Shown here piece by piece: positions 30,303 to 40,170 of a stretch of DNA of 64,000 nucleotides; position 1 is the stretch's first letter; every line of letters begins with the position of its first letter. The translations under genes and the position numbers were made by a program. Below the pieces are notes generated by a model, which searched no databases, had not been told where the DNA came from, and saw only the letters and a program-made list of their open reading frames with translations. The DNA lies in the NCBI GenBank assembly GCA_038380795.1, contig CM076280.1:3583501-3647500 (forward strand). Direction: 5' to 3'. Origin of the DNA: Pyrocephalus nanus (taxonomy: Eukaryota; Chordata; Aves; Passeriformes; Tyrannidae).

Positions 30303-31463
30303 GTAAGTGGTTCAGCAGCAAGCACTGGATCCATCCCAGACACTCAAGAAGGTTTCCCCCTCCCTGCCTGAGCTGTCCCAAGCCCCATCTGGGCTCACAG
30401 TTATCTGGAATCAGCTCCTTGGCACCCTCTGTGCTGCCATGCCATGGTCACACAGGGATTAGGGAAGCTGAGGTCACATCTAGGTGTGGACTTCATGATT
30501 CTACAGTAAATTTCCTGTGCATAGAGGGGGAAAAAAACCCCAAAACAGTGCCAAGAAGGCCAAGAGTGTGGCCTTTTCCATGGCTTTATCAGCCTCCAGC
30601 CTGTGCCTTGCAGGATGGGAGAGCAGTTTCTCCTATCTGAGCTCCAGAAAATCAGGAGAAAAAACCTGCAGTTTGCTGAGAACTCACAGAATCAGAAGTG
30701 AGGTGTTTGGGGGCTAAAGGCCCTTGTGTTGATGATGCCCTGGGAGAATGTGCTGAGAAAATGGAAAAGTTGCCCAGCCAAGGGTTCTGGATTCCTGATT
30801 AATGAGGAGCAGTGCAGAGCAATAAAGGCACTGTTAATTAAGAGAAATGAGGGAGCTGAGGAGATGCAAATCAGTGGGTAGTGACTGCTTAAGTCTTTCC
30901 CTGCCCTCATCTCTTGGTGCCTCTCTATCTGCTGCCCCAGGTCCCTGCTCCATGGTAAATACTCCAATACTGTGTTGGGAAGGGCTGGTTCTGGCTCTCT
31001 GAGGGTGGAAAAAGACATCTGGAAAAATGAAATGCTCTTTATATTTAGCCCATTTTGCCCAGGTTGACTGTAATTCAAGCAAAGAGGAATAAGGCTTTTT
31101 TTTTCCTTGATAAAAAGCTGGCTGTGGATCTGGCATGGATTTAGCAGTTCTCTCAGCAATGCTTACAATGCCACAAAGGTTTCCTGCCTGATTTTTGCTA
31201 CATGATCTCTGTGTTTCATCTCACATGGGAGAAGCAGCAACAGGCAAAGAGCTGAAGAAATCTGTTGTAACCTTTTCCTCATAATTTTTTTTCTTTCCCT
31301 CACATTTCTGTGTCTATTTTGTCTCATTTTTTTCTGACATTTCTTCTCCCCTCTCCTTGTTTTTCGTACCCATTTGCTGTTACTTCTTGTCCTTTCTGGC
31401 TTATCCTGCTCTTCTCATCCTTTGAATGTTTTCATGTTTCAATGTCTCACCTTCCTCTGGCAG
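30303..31463 (+). other. intron 39
   Basis: Copy B of the dispersed duplicate (30412-30688) lies just after the donor. A T- and C-rich stretch (about 31260-31460) precedes the next exon. Nothing else is recognised. Confidence 0.75.
30412..30688 (+). repeat. duplicated intronic segment, copy B
   Basis: This is the direct-orientation match to 28061-28350, sharing 'cagctccttggcaccctctg', 'ccatggtcacacagggat', 'gctgaggtcacatcta', 'tttatcagcctccagcctgt' and 'gcagtttgctgag' with substitutions and small indels. Exon 39 lies between the copies. Confidence 0.85.
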
Positions 31464-31573
31464 CTGATGAAATGACTGTGGGGAAGGTCTACGCAGCCCT
31501 GATGATATTTGACTTCTACAAGCAGAATAAGAACAGCAGGGAACAAGTCCAACCCCCTGGAGGCCTCTGCCAG
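31464..31573 (+). CDS. CACNA1B: CACNA1B exon 40: IQ calmodulin-binding motif
   Basis: The exon is 110 bp, completing a split Pro codon and ending in phase 0 (acceptor ctctggcag, donor CAG|gtatcc). It encodes DEMTVGKVYAALMIFDFYKQ and then NKNSREQVQPPGGLCQ. GKVYAALMIFDFYKQ is the Cav2 IQ domain, which binds calmodulin and mediates calcium-dependent inactivation. The tail after NK is variable between species. Confidence 0.97.
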
Positions 31574-32558
31574 GTATCCACCAGAAAGGTGTTTCACTCC
31601 ATCCTCCCTCTTGGGCAGCCCCTTCTCCAGCACTGGGCAGCTGTCACCAGCAAGTTTCATCCAGAAAGTCAGGATTCTTCTCCAGGCAGGGTTGGAAAAT
31701 GTTGTCTCAAAAATCAAAACCTCTCCTGAAAGCCTCTCTCAAAAACTGTTACAGTCACCTTTTCTGGTAGATCCAGAAAAGGCTCTTCCAAAAAATGTCA
31801 GCTGGTGTTTGACAGCCTAAATCCTAATTTCAGAACTGGCCCAGGGACTGGGGAACACCAGAAGGTTTCTTTGGTGAGGATCAAAGAATTAGTGAAAGCT
31901 GATGGTAGTTTGGCTATAAAATATTTCAAGTTTCTTTTGAAAATGGGAATTATTCAAAAATCCGTTTGGCTCTAATAGATCGTAAGGGTTTTTTTGCAAT
32001 TTCTTGGAAGTATTTGTGAAAATATTTGCACCCTGAGTTTAGCTCAGTTGGTTAAAACCTGGTGCTGATAATGCCAAGATCATGGGCCATTTACTCAAGA
32101 GTTGGGCTCGATTATCCTTGGGGGTCCCTTCCAACTCTGAATATCCTGTGATATTTCCACACAAATGGCTTTGGATTGAAACCCCAATGGTTTCCAGGGT
32201 GTTGTTTTCAGGATGGTCATCCAGCTGAGCTCCAGCATGGCCTGGAGATCTGTCCTGCAGCAGACCCAGTGTCACAGCCTGGATTGCTCAGCCCCTCTGC
32301 TCCCATCCCTGTGGGGAAACCCCAGTCTGGGACAACACTTGGAGGGATGGGGGGACTGCAGCACGACTTGACTTGTGCAAAGCTGAGGGCAGCAGGTCCT
32401 TCAGAGCCTCTCCCAGCCATGGTCGGGCTGGGCTGGGCTTTGTGCAGGGCTGGGCTTTGTGCTGGGCTCATCTCCCAGCGTGGCAAAGTGGACTTGTGTT
32501 AAAAGCACTTCAGCCCATGCCAGCTGTGTCTCTGACACCCTTCCCTTGTGCTTGGCAG
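31574..32558 (+). other. intron 40
   Basis: The intron contains a tRNA-headed SINE (32034-32154) in sense orientation. The remainder up to the acceptor at 32558 has no recognised element or exon. Confidence 0.75.
32034..32154 (+). mobile_element. tRNA-Ile-derived SINE with CR1-like tail (TguSINE1-like)
   Basis: The head 'tttagctcagttggttaaaa' followed by 'cctggtgctgataatgccaa' reproduces the D-arm, A box and anticodon arm of tRNA-Ile with a GAT anticodon. 'gatcatgggc' is a decayed B box. It joins directly to 'gttgggctcgattatccttg' and 'tcccttccaactctgaata...cctgtgat', the CR1 3' end. This tRNA-plus-CR1-tail design is that of the passerine SINE TguSINE1. It is not an intact tRNA gene: the acceptor stem and T arm are absent. 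Confidence 0.85.
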
Positions 32559-32686
32559 CCTGGCCCAGTGTCCCTGTTCCACCCCTTGAAGGCCACCCTG
32601 GAGCAAAGCCAGTCCACAGCGTTCAGCAACGCCAAGGCCTTCCTGCGCCAGAAGAGCTCGGCCTCCCTCAACAATGGGGGTGCACT
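32559..32686 (+). CDS. CACNA1B: CACNA1B exon 41: proximal C-terminal tail
   Basis: The exon is 128 bp: 42 codons plus two bases (acceptor cttggcag, donor CACT|gtgagt). It encodes PGPVSLFHPLKATLEQSQST and then AFSNAKAFLRQKSSASLNNGGA. GPVSLFHPLKATLEQ and FLRQKSS.SL.NGGA are specific to Cav2.2 and fix the gene as CACNA1B. This part of the cytoplasmic tail lies beyond the IQ motif and is Ser/Lys-rich. Confidence 0.97.
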
Positions 32687-34394
32687 GTGAGTACCCCTGA
32701 CCCCCCCAAAGCCCTCACAGACAAGGGTGTGTCCATCAGCACCGGTTCAGTGGCTCTGGAGGGGGGAACACCGAGAGCAGCAGCCCCTTCACACCGTGGC
32801 TGGGACAGTTCCCGTTGGCGGCTTCCAAAATGCCTCCGTCTGCCTCTGCTTCCCGCTGCTGCCTGGGGTGGAACATGGGGGTCTCCAGACCTTTGTGCTT
32901 CCTCAGTGGTCTCCCTTGAATCTTCGTTGCAGAGCTTTCCATTGTGGGTAGTTGTGAGTGTGAGTTCCCTTGCAGGAATTTGGGATCCTTGCAAAACGAC
33001 CAAACAAACCCCAGTCCACCAGTGAGTTCTTGGGAGTCCTTGAGGACGAAGTCATCCCTCGAGCTCGGGGTATTTGGTGACAGCAAGAGGTTTTTTAGAC
33101 TTGCCATGTCAGAATGTGTCTCTTTAGGCAAAAGAATTCCTCCCCAGAGAGAGCTTTCCAAACAGTTCTAGGAGCAGTGATCCCTAAGGAATTCTCCATT
33201 TCCTGCTCTCCAGGTGGCTTTCCTCTGGGTCACACAACTCCTGTGGATTTTTAGGGAGAGACAGCTGAGGTTTAAACATCCCAAACGACCCTGATGGGGG
33301 CATTTTGGGAGTGGAACCTCTGGGTTCCACTGCTGAGTGGGTGCCACTGGACTTTGAGGGAATGTCCTTTATTGTGGTGTTTGACCAGTGTCCAACTGTC
33401 CTGCTCACAGAATGGGCCTGAGCTCCACAATTCTTCGTTCTTCTTCATCGGGAATTAAGCCACAGAGATTGCTTTTCTCAGTTAATGAAAAAAAAAAAAT
33501 AAAAATATGGCTGTTGTGATTTCCTTGTTCTCATGGGATCTTCAGGCTCTACAGGACGTGATCCTGGAAAAACCCAGGGGATCTGATGGTTTCACCAGCA
33601 GCTCTGCCCGCTCTGCAACTGGTTTCCCAATTTTGCCACCTTGTGAGTTCAGCAAAACCCTCTTTGCAAAAGTTAATGAATGTTTCTGCCTCTTTTCCTT
33701 CCGGCAGACCAGCCCCAGAGGGTGGGATCAAAGAGTCCAGTTCCTGGGGGACCCAGCGCACCCAGGACGTGTTTTACGAGACCAGGACACCAGCTTTTGA
33801 GCGGGGCCACTCCGAGGAGATCCCCATCGAACGGGTGAGCAGATGGGGAGGTGCAGGAGATGCCAGAACTGTGGTAGAACTTCAGAAATCTTGGAAAATG
33901 TTTAGGAAACCGGGTGAAGAGAGGGTGATGTGCATTAAGTGGTAGATCTGCCCCTTGAGGGGAGTATTGCTCTTACAACCCTAAATTTGCTTGTGGGGGA
34001 AAACCCAAATGCCAAGAGCTTCCACAGCCTGATAGCTGTGATGGGGACACCCTTTTCATGGAATTCTGTCTTGCTGCAATAGGTTATCTCTTCCCATTAT
34101 CTCAGTCCCAGTGTCCTCAGTGTCCCAGCTCGGGTGAGGGGTTTCACAGGTCACACTGGGGCTCGTGGCTGCTGGAAGAGCCTGGCCCATTGCTGTCCTT
34201 GCTGCAGAAAGCCCAGCAGACAAGAGTAACCTTCTCCACAGCTCTTCATTTCCCCTCTTTCCCATCCCACCATCTCCTCACAATGACATCAAGCCTAGCA
34301 AAGCACGCTCAGGTGACGGCTTCAAAGCTCAGGTGATGGCTTCAAAGCTGATATTCATGTTCTTGCTACTGAAAACATGTCATGTTTCCATCAG
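32687..34394 (+). other. introns 41 and 42
   Basis: The two introns (32687-33707 and 33835-34394) hold no mobile element that I recognise. A short A/T run sits at 33488-33506. Near 34309-34346 there is a direct repeat of about 20 bases (caggtgacggcttcaaagct and caggtgatggcttcaaagct). Confidence 0.7.
33708..33834 (+). CDS. CACNA1B: CACNA1B exon 42: C-terminal tail
   Basis: The exon is 127 bp, completing a Leu codon and adding 42 codons in phase 0 (acceptor tccggcag, donor CGG|gtgagc). It encodes PAPEGGIKESSSWGTQRTQD and then VFYETRTPAFERGHSEEIPIER. The IKESxSWGTQRTQD and ERGHSxEIP blocks match the alpha-1B tail. The first residues differ from the mammalian QNQES start, in a region that is variable between species. 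Confidence 0.96.
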
Positions 34395-34505
34395 GTGGTA
34401 GAAATGAGGGAAATCAGCCCCACAGTTGCCAATGGAGAGCCCCAGCCAGGGCTGGAGAGCCAGGGCCGGGCGGCCTCCATGCCACGCCTGGCTGCCGAAA
34501 CTCAG
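34395..34505 (+). CDS. CACNA1B: CACNA1B exon 43: C-terminal tail
   Basis: The exon is 111 bp (37 codons), phase 0 at both ends, with acceptor ttccatcag and donor CAG|gtgagc. It encodes VVEMREISPTVANGEPQPGL and then ESQGRAASMPRLAAETQ. The ESQGRAASMPRLAAETQ block is invariant in Cav2.2. It corresponds to CACNA1A exon 43 (VEMRE...GQGRAASMPRLPAENQ). Because it is phase 0 on both sides it could be skipped, or followed by the microexon at 36714, without a frameshift. Confidence 0.97.
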
Positions 34506-34935
34506 GTGAGCAGGGGAGACCTCACTGCTGGAGGGGGTCAGGAACTCAGGGTCTTCTCTCTCTGCTTGTTGTGTTGCTTGTGGATGTTTGTTTTTAGGAG
34601 GTGCTTGCTGATCTGGAGCCAGGACACCTTTATTCCAGCGGGTATTGGTGTGCAGTCACAGCGCTGTCCCCAGTTTTACTCATCCCCAGTGGCAGCAAAA
34701 AGCAACCCCGAGGGATCCCTCTGGCTGGGACTGAGGGCTGCCCACCCAAGGGGGTCCTCACTGACTGGGGGAAATGCCACTTGCCAGCCTGTGTTCCTGA
34801 AAGACATTTATATCCCCCTGCCAGCTGTGTGTCATCATCAGACAGCCCAGCAGGACGTGCTCATGTGCCTTGGCCTTGAAAAAATCAGGAAGTGTGCTGT
34901 GACTGTCTTAGATGAATGTAGGAGAGGACAGCAGG

Positions 34936-35890
34936 GAGCCTGTGCCTGGAATGCTGCACTGGGACACTGAGCATCCTCCCTGGTTTTTCCCCTTCCCACC
35001 ACACTCAGCACGTGCTGTGCTGGATCTGTGCAGTGAAAACGGTGCTGAGGATTCCTCTTGGGTAGCTTTTCCTAAAGAAAACCCATAGAGTTGAGTTCCA
35101 CAGGAATTTTTGGACACTGCTTAGCGTGTAGGATGTCAGAGACCATTTTTGGCCATTCCACATGTTCACTGCTGACTGTTTGTCCTAAATACTCTCCAGC
35201 CCCTGTCCTGCCTCCTGTGTGTCAGAACATCTCACCACTCGTGTCGTGTCTCGTTCCATGAGCCTGATCCATAATCAGGAGGGAGCAGCCTGGGTTTTGG
35301 GGGCTGTTCCCATTGCTCTCCATCGTAAGCAGAACATGAAAGAGCTGCTGCAGCCTAAAACTGAAAGCCTGTGCTCTGCACACACAGCAGCAGGTCCAGC
35401 ACATGGAATCTTTGTGCTCCCAGCAGGCAGCCTGTGCCTGGAATGCTGCTGTTTCATCCTCTTCCCACCACACTCAGCACGTGCTGTACTAGGAGTTTGG
35501 CCAGTGAAATGGTGCTGAGGATCTCCCTTGTGTAGCTTTTCCTAAAAAAATCTCATCAGAGAGTTGGCTTTTACAGCACCTTGTGTGTGTAGGATGTCAG
35601 GGACCAATTTTTTGGCCATTCCACATGTTCATTGCTGACTGTTCATCCCCAGTGCTGTCCAGCCCCTGTCCTGCCTCCTGTGTGTCACAGCATCTCGCCA
35701 CTCGTGTTGTGTCTCATTCCAAGGGCCTGATTCATAATCAGGAGGGAGCAGCCTGGGTTTTGGGGGCTGTTTCCATTGCTCTTCGTGGAGAGAAATGGAA
35801 GAATGCAGCATGAAAGAGCTGCTGCAGCCTAAAACTCAAAGCCTGTGCTCTGCACAATCTTTGTGCCCACGTGCTGGGGCTGGCACAGGC
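34936..35890 (+). repeat. two tandem copies of a ~485-bp segment
   Basis: Copy 1 (34936 to about 35425) and copy 2 (about 35426 to 35890) share long blocks, such as 'gcctgtgcctggaatgctgc', 'ccacactcagcacgtgctgt', 'ttggccattccacatgttca', 'cataatcaggagggagcagc' and 'catgaaagagctgctgcagc'. They are in direct orientation and diverged by substitutions and short indels. Neither matches CR1. Confidence 0.88.
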
Positions 35891-36713
35891 TGCCCCTCAG
35901 CAGTGAATTTCCCAGCTGGCTGCAGAAGCTGCAGCCTTTGTGGGAGCTGGGATTCGCTGTGTTATCAGGAGCACTGCTCAACATGCTTAATAAAAGCACC
36001 AGACCCCAAAGCAAACCCATTCTCCTTCCCTTTCCCCTTTCCCAGAACAAAGTTATCCTTTATTCTACAGCACCAGTAGCATCTTCCCGTGCAGGGGGAT
36101 GCAGCTGGCAGCAGCAAGGCCAGCAGCACGAGCCTTTCCTTGGGAAACTCCTCTCCGTGGGATCAGATTTTGCAGAAGGGAGTGTCCCTGGCAGAAGTGT
36201 GGTTTGTGTCCCCCCTCAGGGCATCTCTGCCCGTGGTGAAAGTGCCTCCAATCTGGTTGTGAATCAGGCCCGGAATACCAGAGCAGATCTAACCTCATTT
36301 AGTAATACATGTGTAAATAATAATGGTCGTGGCTTTGGGCGAATAACTGACGTACTTTCTGTGTGTGTCTCCCCCTTCCCCTCACCCCCCCACCCTCTTC
36401 TCACGTGCTGCTCTGCCCCCCTCCCCAAACTTTGAGTTCTTTCTAACTCTCCTTTGCGACGCTTTCTGTTTCTGGCTGTCTCCCTTTCTGTTTGCCCGCC
36501 GTTCCTCTGTCTTTTTACGTTCCACTTTCAAAAAAAAAAAAAAAAATTCCCTGCATTTTCAACCTCCCTCCCTGCTGTCCTGCCCCCATCACCCCCTCCT
36601 CCCCCTCCCTTGTCGTCATGGTGTCTGCTGCCCATCTGCCGTGATGTCTGACAATGGCTGTACTGTGGGGCTGCTTCAAATAATGTCTCTCATCTTGTCC
36701 GAATTGTTTGCAG

Positions 36714-36749
36714 AGGAGCAAAGCACGGTCGCCCGGGAGTTACCTGGCA
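36714..36749 (+). CDS. CACNA1B: candidate CACNA1B microexon (CACNA1A exon-44-like)
   Basis: This 36-bp candidate exon is phase 0 at both ends and lies between exons 43 and 44. Its acceptor is ccgaattgtttgcag and its donor is GCA|gtatgt. It encodes the 12 residues RSKARSPGSYLA. The paralogue CACNA1A has an alternatively used 36-nt exon 44 (12 residues, also Arg-rich) at exactly the same place, between the conserved AExQ and xDTSPMKR blocks. Upstream lies a long pyrimidine-rich stretch typical of regulated microexons. If spliced in, it would insert a basic, Ser-Pro-containing segment into the tail. If unspliced, the frame stops six codons later. Usage in RNA cannot be shown from DNA. Confidence 0.72.
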
Positions 36750-37012
36750 GTATGTAGTTCGCACTAAGTTGTATATCCTCTTAAATTCGTGTTAAGAAAT
36801 GATTAACCTGCCTTCAAACCCTCTTACTTTTTCCCTCCCCCTTCTCATCTGGAGCCCAGCGCAGCCGCTCTCTCCTCCCACTCTGCTGTTCCCCCGATCC
36901 ATGGCTGCACATCGCACGCTCTGGTAGCGGGGGGGGGGGGGTGTGGGAGTGTTATTTGATTGGTTTATTTACTTTATTTGTTTGTTTTGCTCTTTGTTCG
37001 ATTCCATTTGAT

Positions 37013-37530
37013 GCCTTGTTGCACATGGGAATTTAGGGAGCGAAACCGATGGGTTTGGTAATGAAGAAGCAATTAGTGACTCTCAGTGTAGTCTCCTGAG
37101 GTTCTTTTGGGAGCCTGCACGTGCCCTGTTACCCTAACGAGGGCACTGCCAGGATTTATGGAGAGGGGATTCGTTGCTTTGCCACTTCCCTTAGTGTCAG
37201 TGGGGACTTCTGTGGAATAGGCACAGAATTCCAGATTCCCTGGCAGGACCAAACCCAAAGTTCAGTTGTCATCAATTTGGCTGCCTTGTTGTTGGGAATT
37301 TTCTGTGACCTTCCTCCTGGCAGCTCCTGTATATGGATTTTGAAAATCTGGAGGAGTGTTTTTGGTGGGAAGGACTTCCACTTGTCCCTTTTTTCTGCCC
37401 ATCAGACCATCCAGTTTTCAGACCTCCCTGTCTTCCTCCAGCTTCAGGCTCAGCAGGACAAACATGAAGCTCCTCAGTATAATTTAATGCCCACACACTG
37501 AGGGCCACAAGAGGTGACAAAAGCAACTGC
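37013..37530 (+). repeat. 510-bp direct repeat, copy A (before exon 44)
   Basis: This copy shares extended blocks with 39140-39649, such as 'gaaaccgatgggtttggtaa', 'tgaagaagcaattagtg', 'ttgccacttcccttagtgtc', 'ggctgccttgttgttgggaa' and 'ttttctgtgaccttcctcct'. The orientation is direct. It is not recognised as CR1. Confidence 0.92.
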
Positions 37531-38906
37531 CCTTCAGTGGGAAGCACCAAAATTTGGGTAACTGCCCAGATTGCACCTTTACAGCCAGAATAATCTGCTT
37601 GTGATGGGAGAGAGAGGGAGGCTCTTTGCACTCAAAATAAGGAGCAGAGCTGTGAAACAACTGGCTTGGCACTGAGTAAATATCACAGGATATTCAGAGA
37701 TCTGAGTTTCAGGATAAGCAAACAAAACAGAACAGACAGTAAAAACAATACAGGGCTCTTTGGAAAAGGTTACAGTGAGCAAAGTAAACGTTCTGCGAGG
37801 ACTGTTGGTGGAGGCACTTATTGGATTGTGAATTCAAACAAGTGTGAGCTGAGGGAGCAGAGAACATCCTGAACTGCTTCCCTCTCAGACTGGACCACCG
37901 TGCTCTGAGGTCTCTCCACAGACCCAGGGAAGCCTCCAGAGGGTGGATTAAGTGCTGCCTCCACGCAGAGCCAGCAGAGAAGGAGGCATGGGAATTGTCC
38001 TGTTTTTCTGAGCTTTCTCCCTGGTGACCGGGCAGTAGGGAAGGCTGTGGGAATACCTGACCTGCAGCCTTGTCTTTGATCCTGCAGAACATCTTTGTAA
38101 GGCTTTGAACCCACAGGGAAGGGAGCAGAGTGTGGAGCTGCCCCTAGCACAGGTCCAGCAGTGCCATGGAAGGCAGGTTAGTGTGCTCAGCATCCGGATT
38201 TTTGGCCACAGATGATTGGAAAACGGGAATACCAAACCCAAGTAGTCATTTCTGGAGTTGTCCTGGGAGAATTGCAGGTCATACACACAACCCTGCTTGT
38301 CCCAGCCACAAGGAGGGATGGTGGGAGGGCAGAAGTTTAAATGTTTGATGGGATTGTCTTCACCTGCAGCGAGGTAGAATTAACTTCTCAGTGGCTTGGC
38401 CTGTCCCTTGCCCACTTATCCCTGATTTTTCTCCCTCTCCATGTGATGTTCAGCAATGCTTTCATGCTTTCCTCCCTTGAGTTGCTTTGGGATGGCCCCA
38501 AAGGCCCTGAAGCAGCTTTGGGTGCAACTGGTCTCGGAGGATTCTCTCTGTGAGGCGCTTGGCTCCTGCGCTGTCCCCGTGTCCCTGCTGCCCTCCCGTG
38601 TCCCTGCTGCCCTCCTGGTGATCCTGTGCCGCTGTGTGTGGTGTGAAGTGCTGCCTATGGCTCGTGGTACCCGTGGGTTGGCACTGCTAAAAGTAAAGCC
38701 CATCTCAGCCAGCAGGGATCACACTTGTCCCTCAGTGCAGCGCTCATCCCACAAGTCCCCCCGCCCACTGTTCCCGTCGTACCCGGTTAACCATCTTTTC
38801 TCCTCGCCCCTCTCTCTTGCTGCCCCTCCCCACGGTGGGCCCCAGGCAGTGGAGGAGGTGCAGCCCTGCCCTCACCCTGCCCCGTGTGCCTCCCTGTGCC
38901 TTGCAG

Positions 38907-39114
38907 CCCATCCCGGACACGAGCCCCATGAAGCGCTCCGTGTCCACGCTGACCCCGCAGCGCCCTCACGCCATGCACCTCTACGAGTACTCCCTGGAGA
39001 GGATGCCCCCGGAGCAGGGGCACCACCACCACCACCACCGCTGCCACCGGAGGAAAGAGAAGAAGCAGAAGTCCCTGGACAGGGCCGCCCATCACTTGGC
39101 TGATGGACAGGCTG
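38907..39114 (+). CDS. CACNA1B: CACNA1B exon 44: C-terminal tail with poly-His
   Basis: The exon is 208 bp: 69 codons plus one base (acceptor gccttgcag, donor GCTG|gtgagt). It encodes PIPDTSPMKRSVSTLTPQRP, then HAMHLYEYSLERMPPEQG, six consecutive His, RCHRRKEKKQKSLDRA and AHHLADGQA. The DxSPMKRSxSTL block and the His run followed by RCHRR are conserved in Cav2.2. The YEYSLERMPPEQ segment resembles alpha-1A (DDYSLERVPPEE) more than the human alpha-1B sequence, suggesting it is the ancestral Cav2 form. The exon lies between copies A and B of the 510-bp repeat. Confidence 0.96.
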
Positions 39115-39139
39115 GTGAGTGTCACCTGGCTCTGCACGT

Positions 39140-39649
39140 GATCCTTGCTGCACGTGGGAATTTAGGGCTTGAAACCGATGGGTTTGGTAATGAAGAAGCA
39201 ATTAGTGTAGTCTCCCGAGGTTTTTTTGGGAGCCTGTTACCTTAAAAAGGGCATTGCCAGGATTTGTAGAGAGGGGATTCGTCGCTTTGCCACTTCCCTT
39301 AGTGTCAGTGGGGAACTTCTGACCTTGGAATAAGGCAGAAGCAGGATCAAACCCAAAGAGAAATGTTCATTTTTCATCAGTTAACCCAAAGAGAAAATGT
39401 TCAATTGTCATCAGTTTGGCTGCCTTGTTGTTGGGAATTTTCTGTGACCTTCCTCCTGGCAGCTCTTACATGGATTTTAAAAGTCTGGAGAAGTGTTTTT
39501 AGTGGGAAGGACTTGACACTTTTTTTGGCCATCCAGTTTACAGAACTCCCTGCCTCCTTCCGGCCTCAGGCTCAGCAGGACATACATGGAGCTGCTCAGT
39601 ATAACTTACTGCCCACAGAGTGAGGGCCACAAAAGGTGACAAAAGCAGC
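39140..39649 (+). repeat. 510-bp direct repeat, copy B (after exon 44)
   Basis: The second copy starts only about 25 bases after the exon 44 donor and ends 'gagggccacaaaaggtgaca'. A partial third copy of the 3' part ('gaagctcctcagtggaattt...cagtgagggccac') is seen at 40017-40064. Copy B carries a small internal duplication (aacccaaagagaaa(at)gttca) not present in copy A. Confidence 0.92.
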
Positions 39650-39689
39650 ATAACAGGGTCCTGTTGATGGGAGTGGTGCAGCCCCCAGG

Positions 39690-39950
39690 GATGCACCAGT
39701 GCCTGAGGTCACACCTCACCGGGATCTGCAGCTTCCTGATGAGGGACAGCTCCGATCTCTGCTCCCTGTGAGCAGGGATAGCACCCAGGGACAGGATCTC
39801 AGGGAAAGGTTCTTCCCCCAGAGGGTAGTCAGGCACTGAACAGACTCGCCAGGGACAAGGTGGGATTGCTGGGGTGAACTGTGCAGGGCCAAGAGTTGGA
39901 TGAGATGATCCTTGTGGATCCCTTCCAGCTCAGGATCTTATTGTTCCAAA
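39690..39950 (+). mobile_element. CR1 LINE 3' fragment
   Basis: The sense CR1 tail shows 'gatctcagggaaaggttctt', 'cccccagagggtagtcaggc', 'atgatccttgtggatccctt' and a diverged end 'ccagctcaggatcttattgttcc'. It abuts copy B of the 510-bp repeat. Confidence 0.85.
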
Positions 39951-40170
39951 CTGAAGGCTGTGTTGGGCTCCCCCACCCCACCCTCGTGCCTCTGACAAGC
40001 TTTCCAGCTCCACCACTCACACGAAGCTCCTCAGTGGAATTTCGTGCCAGCACAGTGAGGGCCACTTGTCCTCCCTGCACCGGCCGGCGGGTGGGATTTG
40101 GGGACCTCTCTGCTGCACACCTGGGAGTCCCTCACCTGTTGGTGACCCCTAACCAGCGTTCTCCTTTCAG

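Larger units (their letters stand above)
34506..38906 (+). other. intron between exons 43 and 44, hosting the microexon
   Basis: This 4.4-kb interval contains two ~485-bp tandem copies (34936-35890), a 250-base pyrimidine-rich stretch (about 36360-36610), the candidate microexon (36714-36749) and the first copy of a 510-bp direct repeat (37013-37530). No CR1 element is recognised in it. Confidence 0.8.

Noticed and set aside
32034..32110. tRNA-Ile gene
   Set aside because: Only the D-arm and anticodon arm are present. The acceptor stem and T arm are missing and the sequence runs straight into a CR1-like tail, so it is a SINE.
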